From the NCBI GenBank assembly GCA_014773175.1, contig VXCM01000769.1, positions 20,742 through 84,741 of the forward strand: a DNA stretch of 64,000 nt. The letters run 5' to 3'. Source of the DNA: Lucifuga dentata (taxonomy: Eukaryota > Chordata > Actinopteri > Ophidiiformes > Bythitidae). Below are positions 23,111-51,209 of the stretch, piece by piece (the first letter of the stretch is position 1; each line of letters opens with the position of its first letter). The notes beneath the pieces were generated by a model, which worked only from the letters and a program-made list of their open reading frames with translations, was not told where the DNA came from and searched no databases. A program made the position numbers and the translations under genes.

Positions 23111-24897
23111 AGTTAATGTGACTGAGCAGGGTCAGCACTAAACAGGATGTTAACACAGCTCATACTTATCATACCTTGTAATATGATGGTAACGTAAATC
23201 ATTCATTAGCTCCATGGATCATTTAAAGTTACAACTGGATAATATGAATGTTATTTTTACAATGTTGAACTTGCTATTTGTTTAAGTGTGGAGGCAGGTT
23301 AAGGTGCCCTTCCAAGATTTTTGTCCAGGGCAAGCCAATGGGAAAATCTATAAAACTATAGCTTCAAAAAGTTTAAACATAACTTGATATCTGTTCTGCT
23401 CAGCATCAGTTTTTATGACTGTAAAGGGACAGAGGCATCGAGTTCTTTATTTCCCTTTACTACAGTGAGGAGACAGTAAGACTGAGCGTCTCTGTGATTG
23501 GTCACTGGGGGGAAGGTTGGGATCAGAAAGCAAAGAGCTCGGTCAGCAGCGTGGAAGTGACCTACTGGCAAAATGACCTCCCGGAATTTGCCACCGTGAA
23601 GCCAGAAAAGTAAATTACATTTCCACATGACAGAGCAAGTATGTTTCATTATTTATACTGTAATGTAAATCATGAGTCTTAGAAAAACTTTTGTTAAGTT
23701 ACTGGAATGGGGTCACATAATCCTTCAAATTGCACTTAAAGAGGCCAACTCTGGTGTTAACATTAAACAGTGTGCAGCTTAGTACAGCACTAAAATTAAT
23801 CTTATATTAAGATAATTCATATTATGGAATACAGAGTAAGTACACCATGCCTTATCTTATATTGAGCAACACCAAGAGTTGCTGAAAACTGTCTCTGATC
23901 ATATTCGTGTTCATTATTCAGAGTTTCTAAAGTTATTTTATCATTATTTCATCTCATCAATCTGAACATTTATTTAACTTTCTCCCCCACATGGCTGTGG
24001 ATGACCCATGTTGCTTTCAACTGCTTTGGAATATTTCTCATACACTATAATTTTGCTCCGGTGAAGAAATATAGTGCCAAAAAGCAGATTCAGAGTGTGT
24101 TACTGGGGTATTTCACTGCAGATTTGCAATGTAATCAAGTCAGTCAGATGTATTTAGGGTTGCAAAATACTCACATGCAGAAAGAGAGAAGTAGAAATAG
24201 ATCAAATGCAGGTGAATATAATGTTAAGTTGTTTATTAAAATCATAATATTAAAAAGGGTACAAAATTTCAGAAAAAAGTCATAGATATAAAACAACTCA
24301 CACAAAATAGCAGCTCTAATAGAGTTTATAGAATACAAGCATATAAACAGAAAAAAGTAACAACATATATAGTTTTATTTACAAAATTACACATTATAAT
24401 GTACAGTATGCATTAAGCTATTTACATGAAAGTAAATTAAATAACAGCTACCATTCCATAAGAAGACTAATTGAAAAGATATTTGGTTTCATCTGTATAA
24501 TCAGCCAGGTATTTCTGAAAGAGCCTGTTTCTGTTAAAATGCTACTTCATAGACTTTGACTTGGTTGTAACCTCTTCACTGCTGTCAGGACAGACAGCAA
24601 GTCCACAGTGCATTCATCTTCAAAACAAAGTCAAATCCATCCCAGAGTGATAAATGTACAGTTATGTTCATTGAAATACTGCATAAAATGACTCGCTGAC
24701 TGGAAATTTACAGTCCATTATCTTCAGTCCCTTCACATTCGCAATATTTGTTTCTTTATTGATTTTCATGTGATATTCAGATTTGACCAGGAGTCATCTT
24801 AGAGTGCTTTTAGATCCCTGATAACAGCCACACAAACATGAACAAAAACTGCGACTGCTAATAGGAATCACAAGGGCCAGACAAGTTTACGTTCTGA

Positions 24898-24898
<1 letters not shown>

Positions 24899-24954
<56 letters not shown>

Positions 24955-24972
24955 NAAAAAAAAAAAAAAAAA
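24899..24972. repeat. Poly-A tract with assembly N
   Basis: About 73 A residues interrupted by a single N at 24955, probably an unresolved homopolymer at a contig join. Confidence 0.9.
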
Positions 24973-25244
24973 GCTATTTAAGGCTACTTTTTGGGTTGGG
25001 TTGCTAAAAAATCAGAATTGCATACAGTTTTCTTTGTCATCTCAGCAGGTTCTAACATGACAGTAAATCCAATCATGGGCCCAGTTGTTGGGTATTTTAT
25101 TTATTTAAAATAACAAGATCTGACTAGAAGACAGAATGTACTTTTGAAAAACAGTATTTTTGATTTTTCAAAATTTAAAATAACTTGTGTTAAGCTGGTT
25201 ATGATGACGCTAGTTGAAATAGTTTAGTTAAGGACTGTAACTAA

Positions 25245-25280
25245 TTTTGTTAAGGAGTCCAATAGGACTCCTTAACAAAA
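25245..25280. repeat. Perfect 16-bp hairpin, 4-base loop
   Basis: TTTTGTTAAGGAGTCC is followed after AATA by its exact reverse complement. It lies between the convergent pax4 and hgf 3' ends; function unknown. Confidence 0.9.
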
Positions 25281-26423
25281 ATGCACCTAGTAAATCAAAC
25301 CCATAAATCCTGAAGTTTCTTGAACATTTCATTTTTGATAATCCCTTTTTGATAATCCCTTACTTCTGCCACATGTAGACGTGGTTAGATGAGGCGAGTG
25401 TTTGGCCAGCACCTGTGTGCGTCTGTCCTTAGACAATACATAACACAGCTTGTTTTCACTCAGTACGTACAGTGGTGCTGCTGTAGCAAGGGAGTGCATA
25501 AGTATAGGTTTTTTGCACATTAAAGCATTCAAAGGTTTCATAACAGACCCCTAAATGAAAAGAAGTCGTCTTAATAATACAGTACGTCCACTTTAATATG
25601 TTTGACCATATGAGATATGCTGGCCCTGCCATGTTATCTGATGTTTGTGTGGCTTTTACCCAGGAGTCAAACATGCACCCATTATTCTAGGATCAGACCA
25701 AAACACAAAAATGTAGTTATCACACAAAAATGTGGATATTGTTTTTTTTTTTTTAAATGTACTCTTCAAATAAAAAAATAAATATGCCTACCTACTACTT
25801 ACAAACCACTAATCTTTTTAAATACAAAACACAATCAGAGGCCGGAAGAAGCCAATCTGAGTTTATCGAGTGAGCCAAAAAACATCTCAGATCTATAAGA
25901 CCTATAAAATCTTACAGCGTAGCAGAAATATACTCAATAAATCTTCAGTTATGTACATAAAGAGTCACTTTCCATGAAACAAAAAGCATAAAATATCCTA
26001 CTGACCACACACAGCCCGCCAGGGGCCACAGTTCGCTCCAAATTGGAGACCAAATAGCCATGTTATATTTGGCATGGCTCTTCCCTCTCTCATGCTACAA
26101 ATATTAGCATAAGATTTGGAGTGGTTTGCTCAGTCCTTAGACCCTCTCACAGGGAAACAAACAGTTATAGCTAACTGGGGAAAAGGTAGTCCAGCTACTG
26201 CACACAATTAGCACTCCATGTTTGCCAAGGTTGTTGCAGTTAGCTTTCGAAGCAACTATAGTGTAATACTCAGAAAATGTAAGCCAAATTTCAATATTTA
26301 ATGGATTTCAGATGTCATATTAAAAAAAAAAACCCTCACACCTTTACACACCACTTGATTTAATGGTAAAATAATCAAGTGTGCATGTAGTATTTCATAG
26401 TGGGTTTATAGTGACTTTTTCAT

Positions 26424-26429
26424 TTTATT
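26424..26429 (-). terminator. Candidate hgf poly-A signal
   Basis: AATAAA on the minus strand, about 580 bases past the hgf stop codon. Other AATAAA hexamers lie further downstream (for example near 25096 and 24232), so usage is uncertain. Confidence 0.3.
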
Positions 26430-27006
26430 CTATTGTTGTTTTTTTTTTCTAAAATTTATAAAATTAGTGTTTTCACTGTCTATGGCTTGTGTTGGAGGTA
26501 AAAAAAAATAAAAATAAAAGATGTTTTTAGACAAGCTCAGCACACAAAAATAAAAACTCAGCCACAGGAGACAATCTTGTGTGGTAACTGCAAGTCCGTA
26601 TTCAAGTATTTTCCAGGAGACATACTGAGTCTTTGCATTGTTTCAGGGTTTCTGAATATGCCAAAATACATTTAGTACGCTGTCCATGTGCCAAGACTTT
26701 GCTTGTAAAAAATGGTTTCAAAGCTAATAACTGAAATATCTTCATTTGCATAATGTAGAATGGGATAAATTCCAATCATAGCATATCCAGTCCGGATGGC
26801 TCCAATCTCCGTATCATGACATTTTCAGCCACGAAATCCCAAAATGGCCACTTTCCATAAGGTCAGTTTCCTTAAACTTATTTCTCCCTGTGGTCTTGTT
26901 GTACATCCATGTGTGAGAAATCTTGGAATTTTCCGGTCCAAACCAACTTCCTTCTCTTGCAGGCTGCCGTGCAGTCTTGTATGGATTTCATTTTCACACC
27001 ACAATA

Positions 27007-43936
<16,930 letters not shown>

Positions 43937-44464
43937 GGTTAACAACTTGGAGCAGGTTAGAATCCGTTTAAATGAATGGAGCGACCCGGTGGTTTGATTA
44001 AGTCCACGGTGTGTGTGATGAGAATCCACACGTCCTCGGCTCAACCCCCTTTCACTTGAGTTTGTGCTCCTTTCTATCACACCGTCCATACACTCAACTC
44101 ACAAGTGTCAAAACTGTGGAATATAAAGGACTTCCTGTGACTGTTTTCAAAATAAAGTCGAGCTGGAGTAACATGTTTTATGTTGTGTCTTTTTGCATTG
44201 TGCCAAAGTGAAAACACTGTGTATTATTAGTGAGAACACACACTAATATGACTCAAAGGTGTCATTTTATAGCATAGAAAATATGTTAGTCACTATAAAG
44301 TGAATTGTGGTGAAATGACTGTAATGATTTTGCTGTTCTGACAAATCTGTACAATTTCAAAATAAGACTTAAATATTTGTCTGTTATTGTGAAAGTCACA
44401 TCACTGGGTGACTTTCTTTCTTTCTTTTCTTTCTCCATCCATCCCTCCATCCACCCCAACACAC

Positions 44465-44516
<52 letters not shown>

Positions 44517-44594
44517 ATTACAGGCCAGAAGTTTGATGATTAAAAAAATTTTATGATTTTAAAATTATTATATTAAAAAAATCATTATTATCAT
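43937..44594. other. hgf 5' UTR/promoter flank and microsatellite
   Basis: Immediate upstream region of hgf. A weak TTTATAT on the minus strand near 44121-44128 could serve as a TATA element. A (CTAT)n repeat occupies 44465-44516. Confidence 0.4.
44465..44516. repeat. (CTAT)n microsatellite
   Basis: Thirteen tetranucleotide units. Confidence 0.95.
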
Positions 44595-44982
44595 CATTAT
44601 GTAGCCCCTATGGCTTAAGAAATGATTTTTAATGAAGGCATCAGTCTGTATTAGTGCACTGACACTCTGTTGTGTTCCATCTCCCTTTTAACATTCTGTT
44701 CAATAGCTGATGTCTGCCTTCTCCCACGTGATTTTGTGATACCGTATCACAAACTATAAATTTGAACTCCTCAATATGAAGTTCAGAAGATGCAGAACAG
44801 CATAAGCAGATTGTGTAGCAAGTTAATCCCAAAATGATGTGGGAGAAGGCGGACAGCAGCTATTGAACAGAATGTTAAAACACATCAGCAGGGAATTGGA
44901 ATACAACTGGGGTGCTGCACTAATACAGACTGGGCATGCCTTCACTAATAATCATTTCTTAAACTATAGTGGCTATATAATG
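44595..44982. repeat. Large imperfect palindrome (foldback element)
   Basis: Left arm 44595-44735 and right arm 44831-44982 are inverted copies (shared blocks include TTAAGAAATGATT, CAGTCTGTATTAGTGCA, AACATTCTGTTCAATAGCTG and CCTTCTCCCAC). The 95-base loop begins with part of a perfect 10-bp inverted repeat (44733-44753). Probably a foldback MITE; family not recognised. Confidence 0.8.
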
Positions 44983-45100
44983 TGCTCTTGTTAACAAATT
45001 CTTCTTGAAAATTAATTACTTATATTTATTTTATATAGTTTTGTCATTTCCTGTGAATCCTAAAACAGTGTATTGATGATTTTTTTTTTTTTTTTTTTNT

Positions 45101-45136
45101 CCATCCATCCATCCATCCATCCATCCATCCATCCAT
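45101..45136. repeat. (CCAT)n microsatellite beside assembly N
   Basis: Nine tetranucleotide units directly after a poly-T tract and the N at 45099. Confidence 0.95.
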
Positions 45137-45646
45137 GAATGAAGTGTTGCGCCTTATTGATACATAACATAGATGGACGCCCGTCAGGCTGGCGGTCATC
45201 AGACGGTAAAACCGATCCAGCTTCTTCTGACAAGATGTTGCGTTTCCGTTCCTCCCGCTCCTCACTTTCCTGACTTTGGCTCAATTGAAAACGCAGCTGG
45301 GATGATTTGCACGGTGTGCAAAGGAGCGCAACTTGGCACAGAGCGGTGATTGCGCCCTCAGAGGATTAGTCGGTTGCCAGAACGCGTAATGTGGCGAACA
45401 GGCATAAAGCAGACAAAACACAACAGGTCCTGCAGAAGCGTCCCGAAGCAAGACGCAAAAACTTCAACAAGTCCAGGGATGCTGTTATTGCACTTTGGCC
45501 AACTGGACCCACCAACCTCTGTCCCCAAAGGTTTAGCAGCTGTGGGACTTCTGATAATTAATCACGCTGACTTTAATACATTTCTGGAGAAGCTGGAATA
45601 TTCTGTTTGTGTGGAAAACTGCATGCAGCCAAGTTACCACACATGC

Positions 45647-45690
45647 ATTTGATACATTAAGAAACGCTTTGGTCCCTTAATGTATCAAAT
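45647..45690. repeat. Perfect 15-bp hairpin, 14-base loop
   Basis: ATTTGATACATTAAG and its exact reverse complement CTTAATGTATCAAAT. Confidence 0.9.
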
Positions 45691-47756
45691 AAACTTATAT
45701 CACTTGTTGAAATGAACCAAGATACACAAAGATAAAGCAATTTGTCAAAAACTGAGGGATTTTTTTTTCTTTTTTTTTTTTATTCACACAGTTTAAACAA
45801 TTCGCCTGGGAGAATGAGTTATAGGGGCCAACAAAGTGCCAAGAGTCTTTTCATGCCATTAAAGACTCCAATTAAATGAATTTATACGGTATTGACTTGA
45901 GTGGAACTGTGGCACCTGCACATATATGTTACAAAGACACTGATAACAGCAAACGAAAGTATGCAACTTGGTATGTAATATCCTATATCTTAATTATAAG
46001 AATATTACAGTTATTATAGGAGTTTAAAAGTACGATCATACAATAAGGTCACTATATAGTCTGTACTGAGTGCCATAGTCACAGTTTAAGTCCCTGTAGG
46101 GATATAAGGGTGTGTGTGTATGTGTGTGTGTGTGTGTTTCAGTGGGGCAGCTGGAAGTGATCCTATTTAAGTACCAGGCTACAGGACTTTTGTTGGGTTC
46201 TAACCTTTATTTGACAGGAAATCCACACTTCAGCCGTTAACGGGCAGCGGACTTAAAGCACTCCAGAGAGAGCAGCAGGGGGAAGAAATGGTTTTAGGTG
46301 AATGCCAGACGCCCAGCCCCCCTCATTAAGACGCGTGCAGGTCAGTTCATTCCTTTTTGGATAGTTTTCTCCCCTTTGTTGTGTGTATGTGTGCAGAAAT
46401 ACGCCAGCAGGTGTAGAGGTGTGCTAACAGTGACTTTAGGCCCAGGCAGCAGTGTACCATGCACACATCACATACACACACATCACACCCGCAATGTCAA
46501 TCAGTGTCAGTGCAAAGAGGAAATCCAGACACTCAGAAATTCTGTCTAGGAGCAAATTTCTGTACGCTGGTACCTTTTGAACTACAGCTAGCCTTGTCCC
46601 ATGTGCTTCACAAGTCTCAGGTAGGTAAGTCAGCTTTGACAGATGATTATGCATTGAGGGAAAAGAGGCTGGAAGTGAGAGTGTTTTTTCATAACAAACC
46701 AAAGCAGTGGGAGTATTAATTTCCACGGTTTTTAGACTTCAAGTCCCAAGCCTGTCTTTGATGATTCCAAAATGTCAATTATTCAACAGCACTGCAAATT
46801 AGAGTGTGAGAAGTTTGGTAGCATGATGACACAAAAGGCTGAGGAACAACTGTGATTTAACACTAGCTTAAGATGCTATCACTGTAACTGACATAAATTA
46901 CACACATGCCAGTAACAATAGAGTCAATTTCTTGGAAAGCATAATCACAACCAACTTCTAATCAGATAGCAAACTAATTGCCTGATGATTTCCAAATAAT
47001 TCATGATCACCCTTCATACATTGCAGCAATCTTCTGGCAGCACCGAGGCCCTTGGAGATAACGTCTGTGATCATATCCTGGCTTTGTTTCTGCTGATTAA
47101 ATCCCACCGTTCAGCATTTTCTGAGTACAGTCATACAGAGGCTAGAAACCAAATAGTATGAGTCGTGTTGACATGACAGGAGCGAAACGATCAGGTTAAG
47201 TAATGGGTTCATGAGTTCACAGGATGTGCATGGCGTGTGAGCTGATAAATGTTTGGACTACACCCATAATATCACATTCACGCAATTACAGACATATTCT
47301 ATTTTCCATTTACAGAAGCAACTTCACGTTAACATACTTTCTATCTACAGCTATCTGTGACTTCTTCACCATCTTTCAGTTTTTGGCTCTTGCCTCCTCT
47401 CGAATGCACAAACACACACCTATTTCATGGCCCGCTGAGCCGAGTAAAGAGGTGTGGACAGGAGAAGTGAGGAGAAAGAGGAGAAGGGAGAAGCAGAAAG
47501 GATAGTTTCGATCATCAGGGGAGCGAGGGAGGACGGCGGGTTGCGGAGACCATCAGCTCTTTAAGGTCAGAGCCTGTCAGCACCAACAAGATGCTTCCAT
47601 TTGACTCAGCCGTTACAGAGCTACAGTAATATCAGCACATACGTGACGTGTAAACTGTATATCTGACTGGCAGGTTTTGATGAACATTACAAACAGCAGA
47701 TTATAGTTAAAGAGTAAAATGTCTAATTAAAAGACAAGTGAAATAACTCAAGTGTC

Positions 47757-48150
47757 CCAGTTGTGGAAAATACTCATTAAAAGTAAAAGTCCTACATTCT
47801 TAAGTAAACCCAAGCAAATATTAGCAGTAAAATGTACTTGGGTATAAAAAGTAAATGTATGAAGAAGAGGCAAGTTAGTTATTCTGTCAAATAAACTCAT
47901 CTCCTGCTGAGAATGATCATGTTTCCAAAAAGAAAGAAAAAAAAAGGGAATAAAAAGGAAGGAAGTTGGGAAAGAAAAATGGTAGGATAGGATGAAAGGA
48001 AGAAAAGAAGGATATTATTGATGTTTTATGTGTTTCTCTTATTTTGAGTGTAAATTCAGAATCTGCAAAGTAGCAACTACAGTTGTTGCATAAATGTAAT
48101 GGAGTAAAAAGGTACAATAATGAAATCTGAAATGTAATGAAACAAGATTT
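47757..48150 (-). repeat. Relic of a dispersed AAGTA-rich teleost repeat
   Basis: Blocks such as TTAAAAGTAAAAGTCCTACA, AAAATGTACTTGGGTA and AATCTGCAAAGTAGCAACTA resemble a common fish repeat rich in AAGTA. An unrelated purine-rich segment (about 47890-48055) interrupts it. Confidence 0.45.
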
Positions 48151-48304
48151 GACATAAAATGCTAATGCTAATCTGGATTTGTGATTGGTATATGTAGATA
48201 TAATGAGTTTTACATTGATTCAAGTCTGAAGGAAGAAACTGTCCAAGTCCATGCATGGACCATCATCATTAACAACCCTGATCTTAACTGCAGGACTTAA
48301 ATCC

Positions 48305-48435
48305 TTACCTGTAATTATTTTACATCCCCAGCTGCCCAACAAACACTCCTGCGGCCCCGCTTCCCTCCANTTACCTGTAATTATTTTACATCCCCAGCTG
48401 CCCAACAAACACTCCTGCGGCCCCGCTTCCCTCCA
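48305..48435. repeat. 65-bp exact duplicate around N 48370 (assembly artefact)
   Basis: 48305-48369 equals 48371-48435; unmerged contig overlap. Confidence 0.85.
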
Positions 48436-48534
48436 TTCCTCCACATGAAGGAGGCTAATCACTGATGTGATCTCTCCCTTTTCACCTCTGACCCCCCCGA
48501 CACTAGAATAACAACCTCCATACCAGCCCCCCAA

Positions 48535-48601
48535 CCCCTTGACGCTTTCCCCCCAATTAGGTGGGTGNCCCCTTGACGCTTTCCCCCCAATTAGGTGGGT
48601 G
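48535..48601. repeat. 33-bp exact duplicate around N 48568 (assembly artefact)
   Basis: 48535-48567 equals 48569-48601; unmerged contig overlap. Confidence 0.85.
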
Positions 48602-49642
48602 CTTTTCCCCTTGCAGATGACAGATGAGGGGTCAGGGGGTTGTCGGACCCCCTTGGTAGTTTCTCCTGGTGCCCACCGAGGGATGAAACAAGAGGACGTC
48701 CTGGCCTTGGGGAGCGACATGGAAAAAGGTTGAGAGATGGAGGTAATAGCGACATAGATAAATGACTGCTGGAGAACTGGGCACAGCAGAGAAAGGAGTG
48801 TGTGGGGATGTTGGGCGGGTAGAAGGTGGGAAATAAAACTTGAGGATGGAGTTAAGGAGGAGAGGAGGAAAGCTGAGAGTTGAGAGAGAACCTGCAAAGA
48901 AGATAAACCTGCACCTGAGGAGAAACTAAAACTAAAATGAGAGAGAGGTGGGACAAAGAGATTGAATGACTGAAGGAAAAACAAATGACAGAGAGAGAGA
49001 GAGAGAGAGAGAGGAGGGGAGGAAAAGACGAGGAGAGATAAGGCTGTGTTCGCCGGGCTGAAACACTGCAGCAAGACTTTTTCCTGCGCTGCAATAAAAG
49101 CAGAGCTGCAGTCCAATGAATCAAGGCGTTGGGGGCTTTCCTCTCTCTGTTGTGTGTTATGTCCACTGCTAATGGCCAGCAGATGTTGAGGTATTTCACA
49201 AGTGTGGCTTTGGAAAACATTCCCGCATATAAATCCAATTAGTTTGGACCTCGCACACGAGCTAGTGAACAGGCAAGCACGTTCATGGACACAGTTGACT
49301 TAAATAATCAGATTTTAGACGGCAGGTAGAGGAAGATGGAGATAGAGTCAGGGTGAAAGCCTGTCCTCGATGCTTAATGAACTAAGCTTGAGTAAACTAA
49401 TGTTGTAATTCTGGATTTGGCTATTTGGGTTTGTCTGGTTTGACTGTGTTGAGGGAGATCAGCTTTGACAGGACAGAAAACACAGAGAAACCCTGAGAAA
49501 ATATCAGAGAATGCACACTAAACATTTCCCACAGCAAGGATTTTGCAAGCAGAATTGGAGTGGAAGACTTCAAAATATCTGGCCAAAGTCGTATCATCGC
49601 TTGGAAGTGCTCCACCTTTGCAGACCACCTGCACCAGGACCA

Positions 49643-49682
49643 GATCATGCAGATCAAATGCATAAATTTGATCTGCATGATC
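49643..49682. repeat. Perfect 17-bp hairpin, 6-base loop
   Basis: GATCATGCAGATCAAAT, then GCATAA, then the exact reverse complement. Confidence 0.92.
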
Positions 49683-50652
49683 AAATTCAGAGCCAGTTCA
49701 CCCCGAGGTAGCAAACTTTGAACATAATCATCTTTCCTCTGAGAGACATTCTGCAAAAATCCTCCCAAAGCCAGTTATTTGTTCCTGATAGTCCAAACTG
49801 TTGTTCTGACGAGAGACTGGTAGCCAGATGACCTCTGCTTCTTTTCTGTGATTTCACTATAGAATTCAATTTATTGAGTGTTGCAAATGTCTTCAAAGCC
49901 ATGGGTTCTATCCACGGTGATGAAATCATCCAAAAGATAAATTTATTTGTCATGAAGTTTTATCCTTGTAAACTTCAACCACAAATTTTGCTTTGCGCGA
50001 CTGGCAAACACAAGAAAGCATTTGCATGGGAACTTCATGTTTCAGGTTGTTTGCTCAGTTGATTATTTACAGTTGTTTATTTCCATAAACATGAACCTTC
50101 TTATTATCTGATTGGACAGTTGTAGCATTTGCTGGCATTGGACTTTGCTTTAAAAAAAAAAAAAAAAAAAACTACAAAATTGTGCCAGTTGTTCTGGAAA
50201 TACCAACTTTCATCCAAACTATCTATAAATATCAATTTCTGAATAAAACAGCAAGCAGTGCAGTTGCAGCATCACAGCTCATTGGTTAATGTTTGATGGA
50301 ACAGTGAGTTAGGTAATCATATAAACTGCATCAAGATGAACTGTCATATTTTGCAGATCTTCCATCTTCCAGGCTCAGCTGAGTCTCAGTGGATGTTCAG
50401 ACTAAAACCTTGAGATTTATTGGGTGACCCTGCAATGCTAGCCCCATCACGGTAAAGATCTTTGTTAGTCTGTATTTATATTAAATCTATTTCTCAGAAT
50501 GCGAGGAATATTTTTAATTTATGATGTCATAGGTTTATGAATTCTCACTCCATTCCTGTAATTAGCTAAACAAATCACATCAAACTGATTCTAACCATGT
50601 CATTTCTGCACATTGAGAACAGTGACCATGATTTGTGATGTCACCTCAGAGT

Positions 50653-51209
50653 TTAAAGGGCCACACCTGTAATTTTGCATGTTTGAGCCCAATAAATACA
50701 ACTCACATATACATTATATTACTGACAACCATTTTCCACAATATACTACTGGCATGGTATGTTTAAAATGTTTTTTCTACCTTCTAGGTAGCCATAGCTT
50801 CGGTTTCAGTTAATTCTTCCAGCACACTATAAAAATAACCTGCAGAAACTTGAAATGTGCTTGAGATAATCTATCACACAAACCGTCTATTAACATTTTT
50901 TGATAGTAATATAATTTTAGCATTTCAACATGGATTCCACACAGAGCTACACAGAACAAAATGTTCTCCGCCAGGGAATATAGTCCCAGGTGAAGACCTT
51001 TACCGAGAAATTAAAACAGCCACCGTGCCTTCAATAATTGTGCACACGTGTTAGCAGGTGAAATTTTGAACTCTTAAACTGGGTGTATCACATTTGATTT
51101 TGATAGATTAGCGAGTTTGGCAAAGTAACAGGAAACCTAAAATATGGTTTTATCGTTGGCAGTAATGTCATGTGCGGGCGCATGGAAAATCACTAGTATG
51201 GTCCTTTAA
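50653..51209 (-). mobile_element. TTAA MITE, copy 2
   Basis: 557 bp with TTAA at each end and termini AAGGGCCACACC / AAGGACCATACT. Read on the minus strand, its body aligns with the copies at 36755 and 60680 (ACTGCCAA, CACCTGCTAACAC, CTATATTCCC). No coding capacity. Confidence 0.75.

Larger units (their letters stand above)
23111..27006. other. pax4-hgf convergent intergenic region
   Basis: AT-rich, no gene recognised. Contains a poly-A/N tract (24899-24972), a perfect 16-bp hairpin (25245-25280), and the probable hgf 3' UTR toward its right end. Confidence 0.6.
44983..50652. other. Intergenic region, hgf to cacna2d1, part 1
   Basis: No convincing gene. Contains (CCAT)n, hairpins at 45647 and 49643, a GT repeat near 46111, a relic of a dispersed fish repeat (47757-48150), a purine-rich tract (48830-49030, with (GA)n) and three assembly Ns. 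Confidence 0.65.

Noticed and set aside
48220..49116. Longest open frame in the window (298 codons, minus strand)
   Set aside because: It crosses two assembly Ns and their duplicates and reads low-complexity Ser/Leu/Phe from a GA-rich tract; no domain is recognisable.
49421..49953. Overlapping 115- and 88-codon minus-strand frames
   Set aside because: They resemble no family I know, have no splice context and surround a hairpin; possibly an unrecognised repeat.
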